Shown piece by piece: positions 20,414 to 29,282 of a DNA stretch of 64,000 bases. A program made the translations under genes and the position numbers. The notes below the pieces were generated by a model. It did not search any database and was not told the origin of the DNA. It saw only the letters and a list, made by a program, of their open reading frames with translations. How positions within the stretch are numbered: the first letter of the stretch is position 1; every line of letters begins with the position of its first letter. This stretch comes from Gammaproteobacteria bacterium (GTDB taxonomy: Bacteria; Pseudomonadota; Gammaproteobacteria; Pseudomonadales; Pseudohongiellaceae). The stretch covers positions 16,272 to 80,271 of the forward strand of contig JAURCS010000007.1 in assembly GCA_030828385.1 (NCBI GenBank), in the 5' to 3' direction.

Positions 20414-21070
20414 GTGACTAAAACTGTACTCTTTGATCTTGATGGCACCCTGCTCGATACAGAAAGGGATTTCACCCAGATACTCAATGCCCAACTGAGT
20501 CATTACGGCGCACCCACTGTAAATCCTCTGCAGGTGCGTAATAGTGTCAGTAGCGGAGCACATGCATTGATAAAACTCGGCTTCGGCATAGATGAAACCA
20601 GTGAGAAATTTATCTCCCACCTTGAAGAATTATTAAACCGCTATGACAAGTGTATTCCGCAAACAGAATGTGTTTTGTTTCCCGGCATCGAGGACCTGCT
20701 CAATGCACTGGACAGGGATTTAATACCCTGGGGAATTGTCACCAATAAGCCCAGTCGCTTTACTCTGCCGCTGGTGGAAAAGTTTCCAATATTACAATCC
20801 AGCAAGGTAGTAATTTGTGCTGACCAGTTAAGCAATAGCAAGCCCGACCCTGAAGGCATATTGCGGGCGTGTTCGGAAATGGATTGCTCGCCCGCAGACA
20901 CTTTTTATGTGGGCGACCATCTGAAAGATATCCAGGCTTCTGAAAATGCCGGCACAAAAAGTATGGCCGTGCGCTGGGGCTATATTCCTGAGGACTCACC
21001 CATCGACAGCTGGAATGCAGACTTTATTATTAATCATCCTGATGAAATTCTGGATCTGGCTCAACAATAA
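20414..21070 (+). CDS. mupP: HAD phosphatase, MupP/phosphoglycolate phosphatase type
   Basis: Haloacid-dehalogenase phosphatase of 218 residues with the nucleophile motif LFDLDGTLLDTE near residue 6, the threonine motif IVTNKP, and the acidic YVGDHLKD motif. In Pseudomonas the gene at this position, immediately after ubiG, is MupP, the N-acetylmuramic acid 6-phosphate phosphatase of the anabolic peptidoglycan recycling route. Older annotations call it gph (phosphoglycolate phosphatase). The MupP call rests on gene order; sequence alone supports only the subfamily. The start is GTG at 20414. Confidence 0.82.
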   Translation: MTKTVLFDLDGTLLDTERDFTQILNAQLSHYGAPTVNPLQVRNSVSSGAHALIKLGFGIDETSEKFISHLEELLNRYDKCIPQTECVLFPGIEDLLNALDRDLIPWGIVTNKPSRFTLPLVEKFPILQSSKVVICADQLSNSKPDPEGILRACSEMDCSPADTFYVGDHLKDIQASENAGTKSMAVRWGYIPEDSPIDSWNADFIINHPDEILDLAQQ

Positions 21071-21117
21071 AATTTTACATTTTCAAAGCAAATGACCATC
21101 GAAGGGAGAAAATATAG

Positions 21118-21861
21118 GTGTTTAAATATGAAGCTCCGGCAAACCTGCTGAAAGATAAAGTTATTCTGGTTACCGGTGCGGGATCGGGACTTGGACGCGC
21201 GGCGTCCCTTGCCTATGCAAAAGCCGGGGCCACTGTGGTGTTACTGGGAAGCAATACTGGCAAGCTCGAAACTGTCTACGACGAAATTGAAAATGCCGGT
21301 GGTGCAGAACCAGCAATCACTCCCCTGAATCTGGAAACCGCAAGTGAAGAACACTATCAGGAATTAGTTGACGGAATAGCCACTGCCTTTGGCAGGCTTG
21401 ACGGACTTTTGAATAACGCAGGGTATATGGGATCACTAATGCCTTTTCAGACCATGAGCATGGCTCACTGGCAGAAAATCATGCAAATAAATCTGAACGC
21501 CGTTTTTTTTCTTACGCGCTTTACCTTTCCACTATTGCAGCAGGCGGAAAATGCTTCGGTAATTTTTACCAGCTCAAGCGCTGGTAAAAAAGCCCACGCT
21601 TACAACAGCGCCTATAGTGTGGCCAAGCATGGCGTGGAAGCCCTCATGCAGGTCCTCTTTCTTGAACTGGAGAACACGTCAACTATTCGTGTAAACACCG
21701 TTAACCCAGGTCCCTGCGCAACCGCATTACGCCGCTCAGCCTTTCCTGCAGAGGACCCCGGCACGCTAGCAAAACCTGAAGACCTGATGGCGGCTTATCT
21801 TTATCTGATGGGGAAAGACAGCATTGGGGAAAATGGCAAACAGTTTTCAGCGCAGGATTGA
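21118..21861 (+). CDS. yciK: YciK-family short-chain dehydrogenase/reductase
   Basis: NAD(P)-dependent short-chain oxidoreductase of unknown substrate. The 247 residues show the Rossmann motif TGAGSGLGRA near residue 20, the NNAG motif near residue 98, and the catalytic Tyr-x3-Lys in YSVAKHG near 165. The start is GTG with GGGAG upstream. It is the last gene of the mtaD-ubiG-mupP-yciK group, as in Pseudomonas, and is followed by a hairpin and a REP-like element. Confidence 0.9.
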   Translation: MFKYEAPANLLKDKVILVTGAGSGLGRAASLAYAKAGATVVLLGSNTGKLETVYDEIENAGGAEPAITPLNLETASEEHYQELVDGIATAFGRLDGLLNNAGYMGSLMPFQTMSMAHWQKIMQINLNAVFFLTRFTFPLLQQAENASVIFTSSSAGKKAHAYNSAYSVAKHGVEALMQVLFLELENTSTIRVNTVNPGPCATALRRSAFPAEDPGTLAKPEDLMAAYLYLMGKDSIGENGKQFSAQD

Positions 21862-21884
21862 AACAAGTCGCAAATCGCAAAAAA

Positions 21885-21903
21885 GGCGACTAAATTAGTC
21901 GCC
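21885..21903 (+). terminator. Hairpin after yciK, weak terminator
   Basis: GGCGACTA and TAGTCGCC form a perfect 8-bp stem around AAT, 24 bp after the yciK stop. The downstream T run is poor on the plus strand, while an A run precedes it, so it may work better for the opposite strand. It directly abuts the REP-like palindrome. Confidence 0.55.
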
Positions 21904-21905
21904 TT

Positions 21906-21940
21906 GTCGGATGCGTCCCTGCGGTCCTTATCCGACCTAC
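21906..21940. repeat. REP-like palindromic element
   Basis: GTCGGAT (21906-21912) and ATCCGAC (21930-21936) form a 7-bp outer stem. An imperfect inner stem surrounds CTGC, and CCTAC follows. The pattern GGATGCG...TTATCCG-CCTAC closely matches the enterobacterial REP/PU consensus. Only one copy was seen in the window. Confidence 0.6.
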
Positions 21941-21972
21941 AGAAAACCATTGAAGCCTGAGAGAGTGGTTGC

Positions 21973-22014
21973 TTGCCTCTTGCCTCTTGTCTCTTCTCTC
22001 TTGTCTCTTGCCTC
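21973..22014. repeat. Heptad tandem repeat, TTGYCTC type
   Basis: Six consecutive 7-bp units starting at 21973 read TTGCCTC, TTGCCTC, TTGTCTC, TTCTCTC, TTGTCTC and TTGCCTC. It lies in the non-coding space between yciK and the TonB-dependent receptor. The period of seven rules out a simple codon repeat. Confidence 0.8.
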
Positions 22015-22049
22015 TTTTATAGAAACCTGCCGCATCCCTGCACCGCCCA

Positions 22050-22112
22050 CCTTTTTCCTTTTTCCTTTATCTTTTTACTTTCCTCTTGAGACTTGTAACT
22101 TGTGACTTGTGT
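22050..22112. repeat. Heptad tandem repeat, CYTTNNN type grading into CTTGTRA
   Basis: Nine consecutive 7-bp units, all starting with CYTT, run from 22050 to 22112. They begin T-rich (CCTTTTT) and end as CTTGTAA, CTTGTGA and CTTGTGT. The tract stops six bases before the stop codon of the minus-strand receptor gene. The last three units match the tracts after nif3 and hisG. Confidence 0.75.
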
Positions 22113-22118
22113 CTATTT

Positions 22119-24212
22119 TTAGAATCGACTGCCAACAGTCAAGTAAAGACTCCTGTCCTGCCCGACAAAATAGCGATCCCCTGAAAAGGCTGAAAAAGCA
22201 TTTACGTCTGCACGCTCAGCATATTTGGTGTCCAGCAGATTGGTCACCCTGGCGGACATATACCAGTTGTTTCCCGAATCATACTGGTACCGCAGATTCA
22301 GCAGATCATGGCCTTCGTATTTGAACAGGTTGGATTCATCCGAATAATAAGGCCCCATGTGCACCCATTCCAGGTTCATGTTGCTGTTGTTGTTCATCTG
22401 CCAGTTCAACTTGGCATTACCGGTCAGCTTCGGTGCTGTGTCGATATCCTTGCCATCCAGCAAGACGCTAACACCACGCGGCGCGACATTGGAATCATAA
22501 GTATGGCGTGCATAGCTGGTGGTCAGGGTAAAGCTCCATGCCTCATTAATATTGTACTGGGTATTGAGTTCCAGCCCGCGATGCTTGGTGGCACCACCAC
22601 TGACATTGTTGCGCCCACTGTCCTGGAAAATGACATTGTCCTTTTGCATGTAATAGGCAGCCAGCGTGTAAGACAAATTGCCTCGACTGGCACGGTATCC
22701 CACTTCAATGCTTTCCATTTCTTCTGATTCCAGATCGGCGACCAGTTGATTCTGCTGTAATCGATAGAGCTCCGTTGCCTGAGGCGCACGAAATGCCAGC
22801 GAAACATTGGTAAAAAACTGTACATTGCTTTCAAGATCGTGGATCCAGCCCAGTTGCAGGGAATAATTATCAAAATCATCAGTGCGATCACCGGGTCGAC
22901 TATAGCGACAGGTCCCGGCAGGGTTGAAGGCGGATGGCGAACAGGAAGAGCCGTCTTGCGCAGTATTGCCATCAATCATCAGGTTATCGTAATCGTATTC
23001 CAGGAATTCATAACGCAATCCAAGGGTCAGTTGATCCTGCTCTGTACTTTGATATTCCAGCAATACATAGGGAGAGATCATGGTGGCGTCTACGGTAAAG
23101 TCATATTGTTTACCGGTAGGGAAAGAGCCAAAACCAAAAGCCTGGGTTTGCTTTAAAAACCCTTCGGAAACCTCAAAATCCACACCGGCAGTCCAGCTTA
23201 ACGGACCATCACCTTCCGAGCTGTACATGCTCTGCAGGCCGAATGACTCATGGCCATTTTCTTCCAGCGGCGTGCCTGGCAGAAAGTGCATGAGAAAGGT
23301 CATATCGGTATCACGATAATAGGGAGTCAGCATCCAGCTGCCATTTTCAGTACTCCCCTCGATGCGGCTGTGCAGGCGGAAACTCTGGGCATCACGGAAT
23401 GCTTCCGGATTTTCATTACTCCTTCTTACCGCATCATTCTTGTAAGCCTCAAAGCCACGATCCAGATAACCGGCAGTTTCCTGATTCAGGTTGGTTGCTG
23501 CCAGCACGGTAGTAATGCTTATATCCGAACCATCATACTGATGGGACAGGTTGAGTTTTTGCTGATCAAAACCGGAATCATCGAGATAGCCGCCATCTGT
23601 AGCGCCATTGAAATAGGCACCAAAAGCATGCTTTCCCTGTCTGGTGTTAATACCGGCATTCAGGCGCGCATATTCATTGGGCCCCATGTCGATTGAAATA
23701 TCACCGCCGGGCTCCTGACCCAGAGACGGGGTAATAACATTGATCGCACCATGTAGCGCATTTACACCGTATAAAACGCTGCCCGGGCCACGCACGATTT
23801 CGATATTGGCGGCCTGCTCTGTATTGGCTTCAAACAGCTGGTTTACATTACAAAAGCCCGCTCCGCGTAAAGGAATTCCATCCTGTGAAGTTTGAAAGGA
23901 ACCGCAACTGCCCGCCCCGGTGAGGACTGGAGAGCGAATCCCCAACAGAGACTCCTGACCGTTGCCGCGGTTAAAGACCACGCCGGGAACAGAGTAAAGA
24001 ACTTCTCCGATATGCACATGACGAATCAAATCAAGCGTTTCACTACCCAGCGAATAGATACTGGCGGGAATATCCTGCAACTGGGTTTCCCGTCGCTCTG
24101 AAGTGACAATAATGGTCTCCAGAATATTTTCCTGTGCCATCACCCCTGGTGCACTGCCCGCTGCAAGTAGCATGGCCAGTGGAAGCGATTTGAATCTGAA
24201 AGATGTTTTCAT
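22119..24212 (-). CDS. TonB-dependent outer-membrane receptor
   Basis: Energised outer-membrane transporter. With the ATG at 24212 (GGGAAA upstream) the product is 697 residues. A signal peptide ends at VMAQ near residue 27. A TonB-box-like ETIIVTSER follows, then a plug domain (IVRGPGSVLYGVNALHGAINVIT) and a 22-strand-type barrel ending in LYLTVGSRF with the terminal phenylalanine. No N-terminal STN signalling domain is present, so it is a transporter rather than a FecA-type transducer. Substrate unknown; the neighbourhood of oxidative catabolic genes suggests an organic compound, but siderophore or cobalamin cannot be excluded. A CadC-like regulator lies divergently upstream. Confidence 0.93.
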   Translation of the reverse strand: MKTSFRFKSLPLAMLLAAGSAPGVMAQENILETIIVTSERRETQLQDIPASIYSLGSETLDLIRHVHIGEVLYSVPGVVFNRGNGQESLLGIRSPVLTGAGSCGSFQTSQDGIPLRGAGFCNVNQLFEANTEQAANIEIVRGPGSVLYGVNALHGAINVITPSLGQEPGGDISIDMGPNEYARLNAGINTRQGKHAFGAYFNGATDGGYLDDSGFDQQKLNLSHQYDGSDISITTVLAATNLNQETAGYLDRGFEAYKNDAVRRSNENPEAFRDAQSFRLHSRIEGSTENGSWMLTPYYRDTDMTFLMHFLPGTPLEENGHESFGLQSMYSSEGDGPLSWTAGVDFEVSEGFLKQTQAFGFGSFPTGKQYDFTVDATMISPYVLLEYQSTEQDQLTLGLRYEFLEYDYDNLMIDGNTAQDGSSCSPSAFNPAGTCRYSRPGDRTDDFDNYSLQLGWIHDLESNVQFFTNVSLAFRAPQATELYRLQQNQLVADLESEEMESIEVGYRASRGNLSYTLAAYYMQKDNVIFQDSGRNNVSGGATKHRGLELNTQYNINEAWSFTLTTSYARHTYDSNVAPRGVSVLLDGKDIDTAPKLTGNAKLNWQMNNNSNMNLEWVHMGPYYSDESNLFKYEGHDLLNLRYQYDSGNNWYMSARVTNLLDTKYAERADVNAFSAFSGDRYFVGQDRSLYLTVGSRF

Positions 24213-24561
24213 GAAGAGTTTTCCCTTAAAAATTATAGTGACTGATAAAACCGTGCATAACGCCTTTAGCAAAGGTCACTGGCAGCATGTTTTTCATTGA
24301 GTTATCTGATCTGGCTGGCGTTTACAGCGACTTTTTTCTGATCTTTCTGCCTTTTAAAGTCGTTATCTGACAGAGTGACTCTGCCTGATCCAGGCTGCGG
24401 ATTCCTGGCCAAACAGGATCCTGAACAGCTTTCGTGTTTTGCTTAACACCGGGTAGCCAAATTTTGCTATATTCTGCATATTTATTGGCGTTAACCAATG
24501 TCTTTGTGTTCCAAAAACCTGATTTTTTCCTGATGACGAGCTATTGCAAGGGATCTGACCA
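24213..24561. promoter_or_regulatory. Divergent control region between receptor and CadC-like regulator
   Basis: 349 bp with no credible gene. It must hold the promoters of both the receptor (minus) and the regulator (plus). The receptor has GGGAAA upstream of its ATG, and the regulator's TTG start has AAGGGA about eight bases upstream. No operator was identified by eye. Confidence 0.45.
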
Positions 24562-25749
24562 TTGAGCGACTTTTTCATTAACGAAACCCGAATCGACCCG
24601 GACCGCTGCAAGCTTTACCGAGATGGGGAGATACTTTCCCTGGAACCAAGAGTTATCCAGGTATTACAGCATCTTGCCAGACATCAGGGCGAGGTAGTCA
24701 GCCAGAAAACCCTGATGGATTCCATCTGGACCAATACGGTCGTCGAAGCCAGCGCCCTGCAACGCTGCATTGCCCAATTGCGAAAGGCCTTCGGCGACGA
24801 TGCACGCAATCCACAGGTCATTGTAACCTACCCGAAGAAAGGCTACAGCCTGATTGCCCCTGTCAGCTGGCATGCCCCAGAAATAAAGACAGAGGCTGAG
24901 GCTTCACACACTCATTTTCCTCGCCCTTCACTGAGCTCGGGATTAATGGCGGTGATGCTGCTACTGGTTGTTGTCGGCGTTGTCAGCATCGCAATTCCGC
25001 TGGATAAAGAGCAGCCAAATGAAAGCCTTGGCTCTTTGGCAGAAGAGCTCGCACAGCTAAATCAACAGACTCTTCCGGCAACAGAAACCTCATTGCTAAC
25101 CAATACCGCTCTTATCACCGCGATTGGGGTGCCTGATGATTTTCCTGTGTATTCACCTGATGGGCGCTTTGTCGTTTATCCGCGTTACCTGGAAGAAAAC
25201 AAGGCGCACCTTTGGGCAAGAGACCTGGCCTATGGCAAAGATTTCCTGCTTACTGATAAAGTCGGTGACTATGAACATCTGGCCTGGTCACCAGATGGTA
25301 GCCAGCTGGTATTTGTCGACTCAAGCTGTGTTGCGGGAATATGTGCCTATGGCCAGTGCAGCTCGCTCAAATCAGTGGCCATGAGCCAGTCTGAAACCAA
25401 TACCTTGTCAGTAGAGAAACTTATCGACTGCAGTCCTGAACGCCTGTTCGCGCCCGAATGGCTGAACAACCGCGAGATAGCGGTTATTGAGATGAGTGAA
25501 AATTCAGCGTCCCTGGAACGCTATGATCTAAAGACACAGAACAAGAGTTTTCTGTATCAGAGTGATGAGGTCATTCCTTACCAGCTGAGCTTTTCCCGTC
25601 AAACCAATATTTTGACCATCACTGCAATGAATCTAGCTGGCAAAAAAGAGCTTATATTCCTTGATATCAGTAATGGCGCGATAAACCGCAATGATACCTC
25701 AGCCTTTGTGACGGAAGAGACATGGTATCCAAGCTCTGCCCCGCTTTAA
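24562..25749 (+). CDS. CadC-like membrane transcriptional regulator with TolB-like sensor domain
   Basis: Predicted one-component membrane regulator. An N-terminal OmpR/PhoB-type winged helix (about residues 5-100, with LRKAFGDDARNPQVIVTYPKKGY) would bind DNA from the cytosol. One transmembrane helix (about 127-147) is followed by a periplasmic part with two TolB/WD-like strands, YSPDGRFVVY and WSPDGSQLVF. At 395 residues it is shorter than many CadC-TolB regulators, so the propeller is probably partial. The start is TTG at 24562 with AAGGGA upstream; no ATG alternative lies nearby. Being divergent from the receptor, it is the natural candidate to control that gene and possibly the acyl-CoA dehydrogenase 76 bp downstream. 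Confidence 0.87.
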   Translation: MSDFFINETRIDPDRCKLYRDGEILSLEPRVIQVLQHLARHQGEVVSQKTLMDSIWTNTVVEASALQRCIAQLRKAFGDDARNPQVIVTYPKKGYSLIAPVSWHAPEIKTEAEASHTHFPRPSLSSGLMAVMLLLVVVGVVSIAIPLDKEQPNESLGSLAEELAQLNQQTLPATETSLLTNTALITAIGVPDDFPVYSPDGRFVVYPRYLEENKAHLWARDLAYGKDFLLTDKVGDYEHLAWSPDGSQLVFVDSSCVAGICAYGQCSSLKSVAMSQSETNTLSVEKLIDCSPERLFAPEWLNNREIAVIEMSENSASLERYDLKTQNKSFLYQSDEVIPYQLSFSRQTNILTITAMNLAGKKELIFLDISNGAINRNDTSAFVTEETWYPSSAPL

Positions 25750-25825
25750 TGCCGGCTCAGTGACTCACTGCTCAGGACTTACCCTGCAATACTGAAACAA
25801 TAACGAAAAACTACAGGTTTATTTC

Positions 25826-27535
25826 ATGTCACTTTTTCTTCAACAGATTGAAGGTCTGCAGTTGCACCTGCAAGCCATAGCTGAACTGGATAGCATTATT
25901 GCCAGTGAAAAATTTTCCCATGTTGACCGGGAAATGATCAATATGATGCTCGAACAAAGTGCCCGCTTTGCCGAGGAAAAACTGGTGCCACTTGCCCAGT
26001 CCGGAGATATTGAAGGGTGTACACTGACAGATGGCAGTGTCAGTTTGCCTGCTGGTACCGCCGGGGTTTACCAGGAATGGTGCGAACTGGGATTTCCGGC
26101 ATTGGGTTTACCCATGGATTTCGAGGGACTGGATTTTCCCAACATCGTGCAGAGCAGCGTTCAGGAAATACTGGATGGCGCCAATATGGCCTTTGGCATG
26201 CTCGGTATTAATCTGCGCTGCGCTGCCCGCGCCTTGATTGCCAATGCCTCAGAGGAGCTTGTTCAGCGCTGGGTTCCCGGACTGGTGAGTGGAGAAATCG
26301 CGTCTACTATTATTATCAGTGAACCCCAGGCCGGATCCGATGTTGGCCGTATCAGAACAAGTGCTACTCCCGCTGACAATGGAAAATGGCAGATCAATGG
26401 CTCCAAGATCTGGATATCCTATGGTGATCATGATGCCACCAGCCAGATTATTCACCTGGTACTGGCCAGGGTTCCCAGTGACGAAATTGGTACCCGGGCG
26501 CTGGGATTATTTGCCGTGCCGAAATTACTGGACGATGAACAAGCTAATAAAGTGGTCACTTCCCGCCTCGAACATAAGATGGGACTGCATGCGTCGCCAA
26601 CCTGTGTGCTGGACTTTGATAATGCCGAGGGCGTTCTCATCGGTGAAGCCGGAAAAGGATTGCAGGCCCTGTTTATCATGATGAACGGCATGCGTCTGGC
26701 AGTCGGCGTTCAGGGTTCCGCCGTGGCCAATATGGCCACTCTGCGTGCGCAGGAATATGCCCGCGAGCGTCCCCAGGGCGGCCGTCCTTATGAAGCCGCG
26801 CTGATGATTTCCGAGCATGCCGATGTCAAACGCATGCTGCTGGAAATGACGGCAAAAAGCGAAATGATTCGCGCACTGACACTGCGTACCGCTGCCTATC
26901 TCGATCTGGCGGAAGCCTGTGAAGATGACAGCAAAGCCCAACTCTACCTCAGACTTGGCGAACTGCTTTTACCCCTGGCAAAAACCGTAAGCTCGGAAAG
27001 TGCTTTTCAGGTGGCCAGCCAGGGCATCCAGGTACTGGGGGGGTATGGCTATACCAATGACTACCCTATTGAACGCATGGCTCGTGATATCCGCGTGTCA
27101 TCTATCTATGAAGGCACCAGCGGCATCCAGGCGCTGGATTTCATGAAACGCAAAGTACTCGGCGACCAGGGTGGCACCCTGAGGGCATTGCTGGATATTA
27201 TTCGCGCAGATACGGCAAAGACAGAGGCTACAAACCCCTTGAAACCTGGCGCAACCTTGCTGATCGGGCAAATGGAAGTGCTGCTGGAGGCATTGCTTGT
27301 GAAGAGCGCCAGTAATCGAAAATCCATCGAGGCAGGTGCCTACCATTTTCTGAATTTCAGTGGCCTGCTGGTTACTCATTGGCTGGGGATGCTGCTGTTT
27401 AACTCAGCCACCGACGGCAGCGATTACCACAAGCGCCTGCAAGCCGCGTTAACATTGGCGGCTACAGGTCTGGAAGAAGAAGGCCGATTGCTGGCGAGAT
27501 TGTCTCTGCAGCAGGAGCAAGATATCAGCCTGTAG
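25826..27535 (+). CDS. Acyl-CoA dehydrogenase
   Basis: FAD enzyme that introduces the alpha-beta double bond in an acyl-CoA. The 569 residues include the substrate/FAD loop ISEPQAGSDVG near residue 170, the second-domain MGLHASPTCVLDFDNA, and the C-terminal VLGGYGYTNDYPIER plus IYEGTSGIQALD, whose glutamate is the expected catalytic base. The extra C-terminal domain (about residues 460-569) and total length resemble the group containing DmdC-type and long-chain enzymes rather than 380-residue short-chain forms. Substrate cannot be fixed. It lies downstream of the CadC-like regulator and 200 bp before an aldehyde dehydrogenase. Confidence 0.92.
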   Translation: MSLFLQQIEGLQLHLQAIAELDSIIASEKFSHVDREMINMMLEQSARFAEEKLVPLAQSGDIEGCTLTDGSVSLPAGTAGVYQEWCELGFPALGLPMDFEGLDFPNIVQSSVQEILDGANMAFGMLGINLRCAARALIANASEELVQRWVPGLVSGEIASTIIISEPQAGSDVGRIRTSATPADNGKWQINGSKIWISYGDHDATSQIIHLVLARVPSDEIGTRALGLFAVPKLLDDEQANKVVTSRLEHKMGLHASPTCVLDFDNAEGVLIGEAGKGLQALFIMMNGMRLAVGVQGSAVANMATLRAQEYARERPQGGRPYEAALMISEHADVKRMLLEMTAKSEMIRALTLRTAAYLDLAEACEDDSKAQLYLRLGELLLPLAKTVSSESAFQVASQGIQVLGGYGYTNDYPIERMARDIRVSSIYEGTSGIQALDFMKRKVLGDQGGTLRALLDIIRADTAKTEATNPLKPGATLLIGQMEVLLEALLVKSASNRKSIEAGAYHFLNFSGLLVTHWLGMLLFNSATDGSDYHKRLQAALTLAATGLEEEGRLLARLSLQQEQDISL

Positions 27536-27734
27536 AATTATTTAAATGACGCAAAAGCCATAACCAAATTCCATTTGATCTTAGCAGCACTATTCGATAC
27601 TTTAACAAGCCTTTCGCCCCTGATCCGGCGTATAAAATTGGATAAATGAAATAAATTTCCATAAACAGCTTCTATTAAAAACAAAAAACAACAAATCAGG
27701 TTTAGTAAAAACTATCCACGTACGGAGAAAATAA

Positions 27735-29180
27735 ATGAACGAATATCAACTCTTCATTGATGGCAAATACCAGTCCTCAGCATCAGGCACATTTTCTGAT
27801 GACATGAATCCTGCTACCAACGAAGTCTATGCCAAAGTACAGAATGCCCAGAAAGAAGATTTGGAAACCGTTATTTCCTCCTCTCAAAAAGCCTTTGAAA
27901 CATGGAAAGACCTGCCTCCGTCTGCCCGGGAGAAACTATTTCTCGACGTAGCCGACCTGATGGAAGAACGCGCCGCTGAGTTACGTGATGTGCTTATTGA
28001 TGAAGCCGGTTCCACCATGCTTAAAGCCGGTTATGAAACTCATCATACGCCAGACTTTCTGCGCTCCATGGCCGGTGAATGTCGACGCATCAAGGGTGAG
28101 ACCTATGTGTCCAACTACCCTGGCGTCAAATCCATGGCGATTCGTCGCCCACTGGGTGTCACCGTAGCGATCGCCCCATTCAACTTTCCACTGTTGCTGG
28201 GCGTTCGAAAAATTGGTTTCTCGCTGGCTGCCGGCAACACCATGATCCTGAAGCCTTCAGAAATGACTCCGGTCATTGGCCTGAAACTTGGTGAGTTGTT
28301 TACCGATGCCGGTTTCCCGCCGGGCGTCTTGAATGTGATTCCTGCCCAGGGTGCGGAGTTGGGCGATGGCCTGATTACTGATCCACGCGTCAAATTTGTT
28401 ACCTTTACCGGTTCTACTCGCGTCGGTCGTCAGGTGGGCGCCACGGCTGCCGCTGCAGGCAAACGCTTTGCGCTGGAAATGGGCGGCAAAAACCCGATTC
28501 TTGTGCTTAACGATGCCGACGTGGATTACGCTGTTGATACCGCGGCCTTCAGTAACTACATGCATCAGGGTCAGATCTGTATGACTGGCTCACGGGTCAT
28601 TGTCGAAGCCGGTGTCTATGATGAATTCTGCGAAAAAGTGACCAGGAAGGTGGAAGGTATCTCCTATGGTAACGACCCGCGCACTCCGGGCCTGATTGTT
28701 GGCCCACTGATCAGAACAACACAGCCTGGTTTCATCAAGGAGCATCTGGATGCTGCCGTTGCAGCTGGCGCTAAACTGCTGATCGGTGGTGAATCTGAAG
28801 GCAATGTCTTCCAGCCAACCGCCATCGCGGATATCACTGATAGCATGAGCATATTCAAAACTGAATTGTTTGGCCCGGTGATGTCAATTGTGAAAGCCAA
28901 TGACCATGAGCATGCTGTGGCCCTGGCTAATGATGTTGATTACGGTCTTTCGTCCGCTGTAATGTCCAATGATATGCAGAAGATCTGGTACTGCATTGAA
29001 AACCTGGAAACCGGTATGGTGCATGTGAATGGCCCCAGTGTTCGCGACGAACCGGTCATTCCTTTTGGCGGTGTGAAAGGTTCCTCACACGGTCGTGAAG
29101 GCGGACATTTCTCCATTGATGAATGTACTGAACTGAAATGGATCACCATGCAGGTTGGCAAGAACGGCTATCCGTTCTAA
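27735..29180 (+). CDS. NAD(P)-dependent aldehyde dehydrogenase, vanillin/benzaldehyde dehydrogenase-like
   Basis: Oxidises an aldehyde to its acid. The 481 residues contain catalytic Cys282 (GQICM) and general base Glu248 (LEMGGKNP), the FTGSTRVG cofactor loop near residue 224, and APFNFPLLLG. The HQGQICM form is common in vanillin and benzaldehyde dehydrogenases, which with the nearby LigW-like gene hints at an aromatic aldehyde; this is inference. A GGAG ribosome-binding site precedes the ATG. A strong terminator follows 22 bp after the stop, so the gene is probably a single unit or ends one. Confidence 0.88.
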   Translation: MNEYQLFIDGKYQSSASGTFSDDMNPATNEVYAKVQNAQKEDLETVISSSQKAFETWKDLPPSAREKLFLDVADLMEERAAELRDVLIDEAGSTMLKAGYETHHTPDFLRSMAGECRRIKGETYVSNYPGVKSMAIRRPLGVTVAIAPFNFPLLLGVRKIGFSLAAGNTMILKPSEMTPVIGLKLGELFTDAGFPPGVLNVIPAQGAELGDGLITDPRVKFVTFTGSTRVGRQVGATAAAAGKRFALEMGGKNPILVLNDADVDYAVDTAAFSNYMHQGQICMTGSRVIVEAGVYDEFCEKVTRKVEGISYGNDPRTPGLIVGPLIRTTQPGFIKEHLDAAVAAGAKLLIGGESEGNVFQPTAIADITDSMSIFKTELFGPVMSIVKANDHEHAVALANDVDYGLSSAVMSNDMQKIWYCIENLETGMVHVNGPSVRDEPVIPFGGVKGSSHGREGGHFSIDECTELKWITMQVGKNGYPF

Positions 29181-29202
29181 CACCCTCTGTGAGTGATCTA
29201 GC

Positions 29203-29226
29203 AAAAAGGGCCTGCGGGCCCTTTTT
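29203..29226 (+). terminator. Rho-independent terminator after aldehyde dehydrogenase
   Basis: A 10-bp perfect stem (AAAAAGGGCC with GGCCCTTTTT) around TGCG, ending in a run of T. It is 22 bp downstream of the aldehyde dehydrogenase stop. Confidence 0.92.
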
Positions 29227-29282
29227 TTATCATGCTGAGGATTACCTGCTGAAATTATCAGCATTGAAGAATTTATATCATC

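Noticed and set aside
21973-22112. CRISPR-like array
   Set aside because: The repeats are 7-bp tandem units with no spacers of constant length and no cas genes nearby.
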